DNA of 64,000 nt from Artocarpus heterophyllus. Its lineage: Eukaryota > Streptophyta > Magnoliopsida > Rosales > Moraceae. Under the pieces are notes generated by a model that saw nothing but the letters and a program-made list of their open reading frames with translations, was not told the DNA's origin and did not search any database. The stretch is taken from NCBI GenBank assembly GCA_025403435.1, contig CM046354.1, positions 37,116,459 through 37,180,458 on the forward strand. Reading direction: 5' to 3'. The number at the start of each line of letters is the position of its first letter. Position 1 is the first letter of the stretch. Shown here piece after piece: positions 35,834-47,100 of this stretch. A program made the position numbers and the translations under genes.

Positions 35834-37400
35834 GGGTTATAGCATATATAATTTTAATTAAACATGATTTTATTTTGATGATATCATGTTTTTGATGCAT
35901 GTTTGTGGGCACTTTGCATCTTTATTAATTTTTATTCATGTGATGAATGGTTGTTTAATGAAAGGATTTTTGATCGTTAATTATATGGTCCTTTTGGATT
36001 AATAATTTTTATTTTCAGTTTGATTAGATCAATCTGTGTAAACCCATAAAGGGGTATAGGCTTTTTGTAATTTATTATCATTATTTTTTCTTCTCTCCTC
36101 TCTTTCACTTGCTACACGTGGAGCGATGAAGAAAAAGATGTCCATTGGATTTTTTGGCCTAGTTAAGAACTATGGGCCTATCAGATTTCAAAGGCAATCA
36201 AGCAAATCGTTGCACAATATACCATTTGATGAAGACCACAAAATTGGAGCAGGGAATTATCTATAAATTACAAGAAGACCCCTGTAATTTTATTTTTTTT
36301 TATTTTTATTCTTTGGGTTGTAATTTTAATTATCCAAAAGGACCCGGTCAAAAATTCATTGTTTATTTTCATTTTTATTATCATATGATGATTGAGATAA
36401 CATGTTCATGCATGATAACATGTCATCTAGGAAAGTGCCCACTTATAGTTATTGTAACATGACATGCATATGCTTAGCATATTATTTTTATAAAGGAGTT
36501 TATAAAATGAATTAATATGTGTTAGCATTAATTTAATAAGATTAAATTAATTGGGTTGGTTTTATAGAAACTTAATTTATTAATCAACCAAATAATGTGA
36601 ATTTAGTTTTAACAGTTGAGACTTGGTAAAATTCACATTAATTCTAAGTTATCTAATTTTAAATTGTTTAATATTTGGTAACTTAGACAATTCATAATAA
36701 ATTTAGATTTTTAGAAAATCTGGTAATTTATTTAAGTGTAAATAGAATGAGATTCTATTAACACATAATATAATCTAGTAATTAAAAATTGTTTTTAACT
36801 ACTAGAATTATGAAACATATGATGTTTTATAAGATAAAACACATCTTCTAAAATAATGAGTGGGAGAAGGTAATATGACAATATAACCTGCGGTCTCCAC
36901 TATTAGTACAACACCGTGAGATTTAGGTGGCGCCTCGCGACGCTTTGATTTCGTCCTCCCTACGGAGGGTGTCCATTTAAATCAATATCAAGGTTGGCTT
37001 CCTTAAGATAGGATTTTATAATGTATTTCAAAATTGACCTACCCTACGGCGGCAATTTTGAGTTAAGTTGTTAAAATCCAAAATAGTGGGTTACACTCAT
37101 AAAGACATAATTAAATTGTTAATTATATCTTGACCAAAATAAACGGTTATTAATAAATATAGAAAATATGAGATATTTTGAATATATTTATTAATTGAGA
37201 ATGTCTCAATTCAATTCATAAATAATTTGACCTACCCTACGGCGGCACTTTATTTATTAAAATTGAATAATCGTGGAATTAGTAAAATATTTTTTGTGTT
37301 TTTCATACGCATCATGCATCACGTTTACTATTCCAAAACATTTATGATGTTTATGCAACCATTTTAATTTATGCTATTTTATTTATTTATTACAGCGACA
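35834..37400 (+). other. Cop-H 5' leader with repeated CCTACCCTACGGCGGCA
   Basis: A 1.57-kb leader without a convincing gene. TTTGACCTACCCTACGGCGG, or nearly this, occurs at about 37027-37048 and again at 37227-37248, each followed by a T-rich stretch. A related element CGTCCTCCCTACGGAGGGTG lies at 36952-36971. These recall the CCCTAGG hairpins in the matching place of Cop-E. The 96-codon frame at 36172-36462 shows no family motif and I do not call it. Confidence 0.6.
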
Positions 37401-40400
37401 ATGTCTAATCCAATCATCGCAATTCTCTCAAATGAAAAATTAACCGGAGATAATTTTGTCAAGTGGAAGAGTAACATGAACATTGTACTAATTTGCGAAA
37501 GTTACAAGTTTGTCCTGACGGAGGAATGTCCTCCAGAGCCTGCTTCCAACGCTCCTCGTAATGTACGGGAAGCATATGATCGTTGGATCGCGGCAAATAA
37601 TAAGGCCCGCTGTTTTCTTTTGGCTGGGATGTCTGACGTGCTTAGGATGAAGCACGAAAGCATGGAGACCGCTTATGAGATAATGCAGTCTCTGCAAGAC
37701 ATGTTTGGTAAACCTTCTGAAAAGGCACGCCACGAAGCCGTTAAGGCAGTAATGAATGCAAAAATGAAGGCAGGGATTTCGGTCAGAGAACATGTTCTCA
37801 ACATGGTTAACTATCTCCATGAGACCGAGGTCAACGGGGCTATGATAGATGAAGCCACACAGGTGGGGATGATTTTAGAAACCCTCTCCCCTGCGTTCCT
37901 TCAGTTCAAAAGCAACTATTTCATGAACAAGCTGAAATATAACATGACTGAGTTGCTTAATGAGCTTCAAACCTTCGAGTCTATTTCGAAAGAAAAGACT
38001 AAAGAAGCTGAGGCAAATGTTGCAGAAGCTCAACATTCCTCTTTTGCCCAAAAGAATAAGAAGAGGAAGGGGACTGAAGGAAGTGGTAAGTCTAAGAATG
38101 GAAGGCAACCTAAGAAGAACAAAAACAACAACAGCAAAAAGAGCTCCAACCAAAAGAAGCCTAAAGGAAAATGTTTCCACTGCGGCGTAGTTGGGCACTG
38201 GAAGAGAAACTGCAAGAAGTATCTTCAGGAGCTCAAAGAAAAGAAGAACAACGGTAAATCAGATTTACTCGTTTTGGAAGCTTGTTTAGTTGAAGATGAT
38301 TCTTCACCTTGGATAATTGATTCAGGGGCAACTAACCATGTTTGTTCTTCTTTACAGATGCTTAGTTCTTCAAGGGAGCTTGCCGACGGGGAACAAACGA
38401 TGAGAGTGGGAACGGGAGAGGTTGTTTCGGCAAGAGCAGTGGGAGTTGTTAAACTTTATTTTAGAAATAAGTTTTTAATTTTAGACAATGTTTATTACAT
38501 TCCTTGTTTTCGCAGAAATTTGATTTCTGTTTCCAGGTTGTTTGAACAAATGTTTAATGTTTCTTTTAATAATAATTATGTTAATATTTCTAGAAATGGT
38601 TTGGATATTTGTTCTGCACATCTGAAAAATGGGCTTTACACCTTAAGGCCCAACGAAAAAGCACTGCTCAATACCGAAATGTTCAAAGTTGAACAACCTA
38701 AACCCAAGAAGCAAAAGATTTCTTCTAATAATGAAACATACCTATGGCACCTTAGATTAGGTCATGTCAACCTTGACAGAATTAACAGACTGGTAAAGGA
38801 GGGTCCTTTAAAAGAGCTAAAAGTTAGTTTTCTACCAGTTTGTGAATCTTGTCTTGAAGGTAAAATGACTAAGAGGCCTTTCTCTGCAAAAGGCGAAAGG
38901 GCCAAGGAACCACTTGAGCTAATACATTTAGACGTCTGTGGTCCAATGAATGTATAAGCCCGTGGTGGTTACGAATATTTCGTCACATTTATTGACGATT
39001 ATTCAAGGTATGGTTACAAATACCTAATGCAAAGGAAATCTGAAACTTTTGGAAAGTTCAAAGAATTCCAAGCGGAAGCTGAAAAGCAATTAGGTAAGAC
39101 GGTGAAGAGTCTTCGATCTGATCGAGGAGGAGAATACCTTGATACTGAATTCAAGGATTATATGATAGAACATGGTATTCTATCACAACTCACCGCACCT
39201 GGAACACCACAACAAAATGGTGTTGCAGAGAGAAGAAATAGAACGTTGCTTGATATGGTGAGATCCATGCTTAGCTACTCATCATTACCCACTTCATTTT
39301 GGGGATATGCACTATAAACTGCAGTATATCTTCTAAACATAGTTCCATCTAAGTCTATTTCAAAAACACCTCTAGAGTTATGGAATGGTCGCAAACCTAG
39401 TATGCGACATATCCGTATATGGGGGTGTCCAGCACATGTGCTGAAAGGTAAGACTGGGAAGTTGAAACCACGTTCTGAAGTATGCTTATTTGTGGGATAC
39501 CCAAAGGGAACGAGGGGAGGTTTGTTTTATAGTCCACAGGATAAGAAAGTATTTGTATCGACAAATGCCACTTTTCTCGAGAATGATTATATGACAAACT
39601 ATAAACCTCGTAGCAAAATTGTACTTGAAGAGTTACTTTCTGATCAGATCAGACCGCAACCGACAACTGTTGTCGAAGGACAAAATGAGGAGGCCACATC
39701 TTCCTATCAGAATGTCATACCACCTCGACGTAGTGGGAGGGTTGTGAGACCACCTGCTCGCTACAGGGAACTTGGAGAAGCAAATGTTGCTATCTCTGAT
39801 AATGGTGAGGATGATCCATTGACATATCGTGATGCAATGGAAGTTTCTGAGAAGGAAACATGGCTGGAGGCTATGAACCTTGAAATGGAGTCCATGTACT
39901 CTAATTCAGTCTGGGATCTTGTAGACCTACCTGAAGGGATAAAACCCATAGGGTGCAAATGGATTTACAAGAAGAAAAGAGGAGTGGATGGGAAAGTTGA
40001 GACTTTCAAAGCTAGGCTTGTGGCAAAGGGTTATACCCAAAAGGAGGGAGTTGACTATGAAGAAACTTTCTCGCCTGTAGCTATGCTTAAATCCATTCGG
40101 ATTCTTTTATCCATTGCTGCTTGTCTTGATTATGAGATATGGCAAATGGATGTCAAGACTGCCTTTTTGAATGGCTATCTTGAGGAAAGCATCTATATGG
40201 TGCAACCAGAAGGGTTTATAGTTAAAGGTCAAGAGCAAAAGGTTTGCAAGTTGCAGAGGTCCATCTATGGACTCAAGCAAGCTTCAAGATCTTGGAACTT
40301 GAGATTTGATGAAGCGATCAAATCTTATGGTTTCGATCAAAATATTGATGAACCTTGTGTTTACAAGTACATCAAAGAAAAGAAGGTGGTCTTCTTGGTT

Positions 40401-41390
40401 CTTTATGTAGATGATATCCTACTCATTGGGAATGATGTAGGAGTATTATCTAATGTAAAGAAATGGCTCGCCAGCGATTTCCAAATGAAAGATTTAGGAG
40501 AAGCAAGTTATGTTCTTGGAATTCAACTCATAAGAGATCGCAAGAACAAACTGTTGGCGCTGTCTCAGGCATCGTATATCGATAAGGTGCTTATCAGATT
40601 TTCGATGCAGAACTCCAAGAAAGGTAATTTGCCTACACGTCATGGAGTTTATCTTTCAAAAGAGCAGTGTCCTAAGACACCTCAAGAGGAAGAAAATATG
40701 AGACGGGTACCCTATGCATCTGCAGTAGGAAGTCTAATGTATGCCATGTTGTGTACAAGACCTGACATTTGCTATGCGGTGGGTATAGTCAGTCGGTATC
40801 AATCCAACCCAGGATTAGATCATTGGGTAGCGGTTAAACATATTCTCAAGTATCTTAGGAGAACGAGAAACTATATGCTAGTTTATTCTGGTGAGAATTT
40901 GATTCCCATTGGATACACTGATTCTGATTTTCAATCAGACAAAGACACACGTAAATCTACGTCTGGATCAGTGTTTACTTTTGGTGGTGGAGCCATAGTT
41001 TGGAGAAGCATCAAACAATCTTGTATTGCTGATTCAACTATGGAAGCAGAATATGTGGCTGCTTGTGAAGCAGCTAAAGAAGCTGTTTGGCTCCGTAAGT
41101 TCTTAAATGATTTGGAAGTAGTTCCAGACATGGATAAACCACTCATACTGTATTGTGACAACAGTGGTGCAGTGGCAAATTCAAGAGAACCTAGAAGCCA
41201 CAAAAGAGGAAAGCATATAGAAAGAAAATATCATTTGATTAGAGAGATAGTGCATCGAGGCGATGTGGAAGTTGTGAAGATAGCGTCGGAAAACAACCTT
41301 GCCGACCCTTTCACCAAGACGTTACCTGCAAAGAGCTTTGAGGGACACTTGGAAGGCTTAGGTCTTAGAGACATGTCTCACCTGCTTTAG
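37401..41390 (+). pseudogene. gag-pol: Cop-H gag-pol polyprotein, two stop codons
   Basis: One frame of 1330 codons from ATG 37401 to TAG 41388-41390. In order: UBN2-type gag (LTGDNFVKWKSNMNIVL); Lys-rich linker; zinc knuckle CFHCGVVGHWKRNC near residue 258; protease DSGATNHVC near 306; [17 protein letters not shown] near 447; integrase core with D (HLDVCGPMN), D (SDRGGEYL) and E ([13 protein letters not shown]); RT from about 840 with YVDDILLIGND near 1000; RNase H with STMEAEYVAACEA near 1211, ending NLADPFTKTLP. Only two in-frame stops occur, TAA at 38955-38957 and TAA at 39315-39317, both inside integrase and both where relatives have Gln. No frameshift is seen, so decay is recent. Confidence 0.96.
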
Positions 41391-41404
41391 GGCAAGTGGG
41401 AGAT
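41391..41404 (+). other. Polypurine tract of Cop-H
   Basis: GGCAAGTGGGAGAT directly before the 3' LTR. Confidence 0.88.
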
Positions 41405-42842
41405 TGTTGGGTTTGGTGCCCTAAAAGCTGTGACATTGTACATATTGTTAATAAATAAATAAAATGACATTTATTATTATTTTGGTTGATTATATGTATT
41501 ATGAATACATTTATAAACATCAAGAAAATTCCATGATTATTTATGTGACTATAAATTTAGCATATAAGTGTTATTTGCTTGGGGATAAAATTTATAGATA
41601 ATAATCTAAATAGTCCGTAATAATTAATTAAAGTTTGGGATCTTTAATTAAAAAAATTACAAGTACGGTCCAATCTCATCTAAAATGAAATAGTCATTAT
41701 CCGGACTATTAATGTAGAGACATTGGGTTGGAGGTACTTTATATAATGAGATTATATAGGACTGGACCAGATAAATTATGAATATCTAATAATCATCCGT
41801 TACAAATAGAGTATTCAAATTTATCACTATGATGATCATATATTTGACAGTCTTAATCCTGAGTATTTATTAGACTCCTATTTATTACATTATGTTTTTT
41901 GACTTGCATGGTAAGATTTGTCTAAGCACAGATTGTAACTTAGCATCTTGGAAACATAAAGTAATAAATGGCTGGGAATAATATTATACAAATATGGAAT
42001 CCATTCCTTCCCTATGGAAGTTAGAAAAATAGTTCTCTTGAGTGATAATTCAAGGTTTGAACAATAGAGCGCTCGTTCATAATAAGATTATGAATTAATT
42101 GTTCATTAGAGAATTATTGGAACATAAGAATAAAGATGTAATAAGAGAAGTAAACGAAAATTAAACCTAGCTCTTATTATGAACTATTTATGGAGAACTG
42201 ACTTATATGTAATGATTCTCTCAATGGATTACTCACTAATTTTCTTTGAGTAATTATACTATAATCTCAAGAGTTCAGTTTCAGGTTTTTAGTGGAGTAA
42301 CACTGAAACTAATAAATTTGACACATTAATTAAAAAGTTTAATTAAATGTCAAATTTATTGGAGCTTGGGTTATAGGTCCATAGGTCCCCAATACCACCT
42401 CTGTAACACTATATTGGAATTTGCATAGAATGAATTATACATGTATAATTCAGAATTTTTGAATTCTGAATTAATTTTTCACACTTGAATTATTAACGTG
42501 ACACAGAAAAATGTTCTCTGTGACACATAATGTAAAGTGATAAATGTTATCACATTTAACTGAGCATTAGTTGATTAATTGATTATTGTTAAAATCTATT
42601 CTTAAATAAATGTGATTTATTTTTGAATTTATATTTGGATATATATATATATATATAGTTTTGAACCAAATCTTTTTATATATATATATAAGATTTTATA
42701 ATATATTAATATATATATATATTAATATAATATTAAAAAAAAAAAAAAAAAAAAGAGAAAGCCGTGAACCAAGTTTCACGCTTTCCCCACAACCACACAC
42801 ACATATATACATTAATGACTTGTCTCGGTCAAAGTCAAAGTC

Positions 42843-42875
<33 letters not shown>

Positions 42876-43401
42876 CAAGTTTCTTTTTTCTTCACCTTTA
42901 TATACATGTGCATATGTGTGTGGAATCCATATAAGGATTCGGAGAAACAAACGGGAAAAGAAAGAAAAGAAGAAAAAGGAAAGGAAAAGAAAAGGGAAAG
43001 AAAAATGAGCTCAGTTATAAAAAGGGAGAGATAACAGTTATCTCAGAAATTTTTATTCACATAATTTTTAGAGAAAAAAACTGAGAGTTCTTCTCTAAAG
43101 AAAAAGGTCTGCTATCTCATGTGTTGAGTACATAGCAGATTCAGAAAAGTGTGAGGAAAATTCATTCTTGCAGTTTGACGCCCACTCGTCTTTCCATTGG
43201 TGTGGAGGCTTGGTTTGGAAGATCGTGGTGTCAAAGAGGAAAGCTAGGATACCCTGATAGTCTTCAAAAAGGTTAGTAAAAATTCCTAAAGCTTTCTGTA
43301 ATTAAAATTATATATCTATTCCCGATGAACAAAATTTTCAGAAAATTTTTGTTTGTCAACGATCCGTTCCTTCCGCTGCGTTTCATGTTTTAATTCCAAC
43401 A
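41405..43401 (+). repeat. 3' LTR of Cop-H (1997 bp)
   Basis: Nearly identical to the 5' LTR. Most visible changes cluster at 42120-42260, and the A run at about 42844-42871 is several bases longer. Confidence 0.97.
43016..43023 (+). promoter_or_regulatory. Probable TATA box in the Cop-H 3' LTR
   Basis: TATAAAAA in the same context as in the 5' LTR. It points towards the 3' end of the host gene on the opposite strand, so read-out could give antisense RNA. Inference. Confidence 0.5.
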
Positions 43402-43406
43402 TTTTG

Positions 43407-43520
43407 GACACCATGTTAGTTTGTTTTGCTATTGATCAAGTGCTCGCAAATAAAATAATTTGACCAGGATTTTGCCGAAGAGCATTTTGAGGTATGTAAC
43501 CCCTTTTTTTCCCTACCATT
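43407..43520 (+). repeat. Continuation of the ~170-bp repeat array
   Basis: 43407-43446 completes the unit broken by Cop-H (TTTGTTTTGCTATTGATCAAG). Another unit appears to start near 43444 (GCAAATAAAATAATTTGACC, AGGATTTTGCCG) and fades after about 43490. From 43520 to 44179 I see only anonymous AT-rich sequence and the likely 3' flank of the gene. Confidence 0.5.
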
Positions 43521-44179
43521 TCCAACCTTCCGGGTAAGGAGCTTGGAAGGTGAACTTACACAGGCTCATTTTTAATTTTTGTTGATTTTATTGACGAGTT
43601 ATTCTTGTGGAGGCAGGGACCAAACCGTCTCATAATATTCGTCTTAGGTCTGCCAAAGATTAATAAACTTTATGTTTTGACTCTATAATAAGATGGTAAT
43701 TTCTCCAAATTCATTTGTAGTATGACAGGCAAGACGATTTTTGCGCCAAATTTGAAATCAACCCTTTATCTATTGATGAACTCATCTCACACAACAGTAT
43801 TGTTTAAAGTTCGTCGCATATCGAAGTCAACATTAGCTTATAATTCTAATAGCTTCATGTTTTGTCTTGTAGATACATCATTCAGACAAATCAGAATAGA
43901 ACCAGACTGTATGACGCCGTCCAAGAAAAACAACGGCCTTTATTTTCATTAATAATTACTTGTTCAGGTTGAGATACAATCAATAATTGACAGTTTGTTG
44001 ATGTCAATTTATCTCATGTACAATCGCTAGTTTCAGGCATTCCAATTCATTTCTTGTTTCTCTTTAGTCTTTACCGTATGGTGTTTGAGACATTAACATC
44101 TGAATAAATCAACTGAATACAAATGTCATAGAAAATTGCCTCTCGCCCCCTCTCTCCCAACAGTGAGGAGAAACGGAGT

Positions 44180-47100
44180 TTATGCCCAGAGCAAAGTTAC
44201 AAAGAAAAATAACAAAACTGCCAGTCCCAAACAAACCGCAATGATCGCCATGAATGCCTGGAAAAAAGTAAAATGAATCAGGAACTTGTAAAGAATGAAA
44301 TTTAAAAAAACTTGTTCAAATTCTCCCTTACTACCTTGCCCTGAGACTCGAATTTGAATTTAACAGTGAACCATGACAATCCTCTGTCCACAAAAGGCGC
44401 AAGCGCAAGGGCTCTGCATTAGGTGCATCTTCAAAGAATTATTAAGTTATTAATATACAGTACACCTTAAACGTTATGCAGGCAAATGGGAAAGGAACAA
44501 TTGCTCGATAAGAGGCTGATCAGTGGTGGTGCTACTTGAGGTTGAGGGAAGGCAACTGCCCCCGTTTCAGAAAACTAGCTTCTATCAAAATTGATATTTC
44601 CAATTTCCCACCACTAAGATTTGGTTTCTATATATGCCTCCAATAGACTTTTTTGTTATTATTGCTACATATTTTTAAAAAATCCAATCTATGCCTACCC
44701 TGAAGTAGAAGGCTGGCTCTGCCATCGCGAAGCACAATGATGAAAAGTGACAAAAGATAAGTCTAGCAATTTGAGTCTACCACACAAGTTCTGCCTCAGT
44801 TGGAGAACTCGATTGCTGCAATTTAAAACTTAGGATAATCATGAAACATAAATCTCAAAGGCAACAAGTTCTTCAATTTTAACACTTGATTTTGGAAGAA
44901 ACAATAGGAACTTCAATGTTGACTGTAGAAGCACTTTGTCTGCAAAACAATGCGAGAATACACTCGAGGCTTCAGATAACCACAATAAGTTAACAAACTT
45001 CACCTTATTGAAAACCATTCCCACAGTCATTGTAGAAGGAAAAACAAGTAAATATGCATTAGATCCAAAAGAAGCAAGAGAAAGATGAGGGATTTTATAA
45101 TGCAACTTTATATGTGAATATTCAACGCATAAATTAGAGGAATTTTTTCAATGGGTGAAGGAATAACTTTAGCAAAAACTTCAAGAAATTTGGAAGTAAG
45201 AGAACAAAGTAATGATGGGACGGTAGATTGAAAAATAGATGGTTCATCAATAATAGGATTTTTCATTTGTCACAAACTCAATCTTACATTCATCCTTTTC
45301 AACGGATGTACTTGGATCGCTAGGAACTTGTGAAGGAAGGCGAAACAAAGACATGATTTATTTTTTTCTTTTTTGGTTTGGCAGGAATGGAGAGAATTGT
45401 TTCCAATGCATATTTATTCCCTTCCATATATTTCACATCATTATCACAAACCCATGGAAGGTCTTACAAGACAGGAGCAACATATATGAGAAGAAAATCA
45501 CAATAGATATATCTCTTATAGGGACTCAATTGAAAGAAAAAAAAAATAAAATATATATATATATATATATATATCTTTCAGTGACTTAAAAAATTTACCC
45601 AAAACACTCTAGGATGTAACTCAGTTCAAATATTCATTCAATTGACAAATTAAGTTGACACGACATTAATCTCACTTCTCTCGTCAATAACAAGTTTGCA
45701 AGGTATATCTCCAATTCAGATAAAGGTGTTAAAAAAAGGATGTAATGCATAGCTGTCACATGATAGAATTGATAGGGCTGACTATATTGCTAAAAAAGAA
45801 CGGTATGTAAAGTGGATCTAAACACATTCACTTATTATCTTCTAATAAAATTATAGAACCAAATTCTCAAAAAGAGGTTCAGTTTTACAAATGCTTTTCT
45901 GAGGCAACACAGCAGAGCCTGCAACAGCAAGTTGCAAACGGAGGAGAAAATCTATGCAGCAATACAAACAATAGTGACATGATGTAGCCCGCACATGAAG
46001 GAGTTGAGACCAGAAACTCCTATTTTTTGAGTGCTTTTGAACCTTTTTTTTTTTTTTCCCTTTTACAAGAACAAAGGAAACAACGTTGCTCTAATACCAA
46101 CTGATGTAAGACCAAGATAGAATTACAAAATCAAGATAGAGAAGAAACACTGGAAAGGGAGGAGTAGAACCACTAGAGAGAAACGAATGAATTCCATCTT
46201 GATCTTGTATCAGTTTGTATCAAAGCTAAAACGATTCTCGGCCATAAAAGATCAAATAAAAATAAATTTTCATGTCAGAAACCAGCTTGCGTCCACCTCC
46301 ACATGCCTCTTTGCCACACGCTGTCCTAACCTTTAGTGAAAACCTGGCGTGAAACTCAGTGAACGCTAAGGCCTTTGCGTTTCTCTCATCATGACGAAGA
46401 AAGATTGCCATGAACCTTGTCATCATTAGCCACTGAATTTACCGATCTTATGACTACTGTCAGTTGGATGAATGATCGATTGAGTCAAACGGATGACTGA
46501 TGTTCGCAAATCATAAACCGTGTGACCAAGCTATCCGACAACTTTAATGAATTTCGAGAGAATCCTAAAAGCCAAGAACCTAGTGAGGAAACCATTGTCA
46601 GTAAAGGCTTCTTCCACCGCAGCAACTACCTCTGAATAAAGCAACATTCCATGCTCCTATGGTCCCTCAAACGGGTATACTGCTTTGTCCGCCTACCAAA
46701 CCGTTCATAATCAAGAGATGTCTCATGGATTTCTTTTCTTGAATTCGAAGACCCTTTCAATATAAACTTCCTTGCTGGCATAGCCGATCTGAACCTTCAA
46801 TAGTTGCTTGTTTCTCGTAGTGATAAAACGCCTCTTCTTTTCAATGTATTCTCTACAGTGTCGATGTTTTTATCAAGAAGAATCAAGCTCCTATGACTCC
46901 TTCAAGGATAGTGTTGCAGCTAAAGAATTTTTGTGTTTCAGATTGTTGCTCTCTGATTCTTTCACATTTAAAGACGTTGCGGTCGAGTTCCTCAATCCAG
47001 AGAAAATGATTCATGATATTAATTAGTTTTTATATGTAATTGAACTAGGGATTTATGATTTTTTTTTTTTTTGGACAAGAAACGAAAAGATTTTATTAGT

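Larger units (their letters stand above)
33820..43401 (+). mobile_element. Cop-H: young, nearly intact Ty1-copia element
   Basis: The 9582-bp element has LTRs of 2000 and 1997 bp that differ by roughly 1% plus homopolymer length changes. The target duplication TTTTG is perfect (33815-33819 and 43402-43406). PBS, leader, one continuous gag-pol frame with only two stop codons, and PPT are all present. Overall build resembles Angela/Tork-type Copia and is parallel to Cop-E, but the LTR sequence is a different family. Confidence 0.97.

Noticed and set aside
36172..36462. 96-codon frame in the Cop-H leader as a possible extra element gene
   Set aside because: Compositionally random, no match to an envelope-like or other known extra frame, and not mirrored in Cop-E.
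42661..43008. Lys/Arg-rich frames in the Cop-H LTRs (also 35244-35426, and the minus frames 34982-35368 and 42696-42950)
   Set aside because: Produced by A-runs, AT repeats and the purine-rich leader. Present in both LTRs, without any protein motif.
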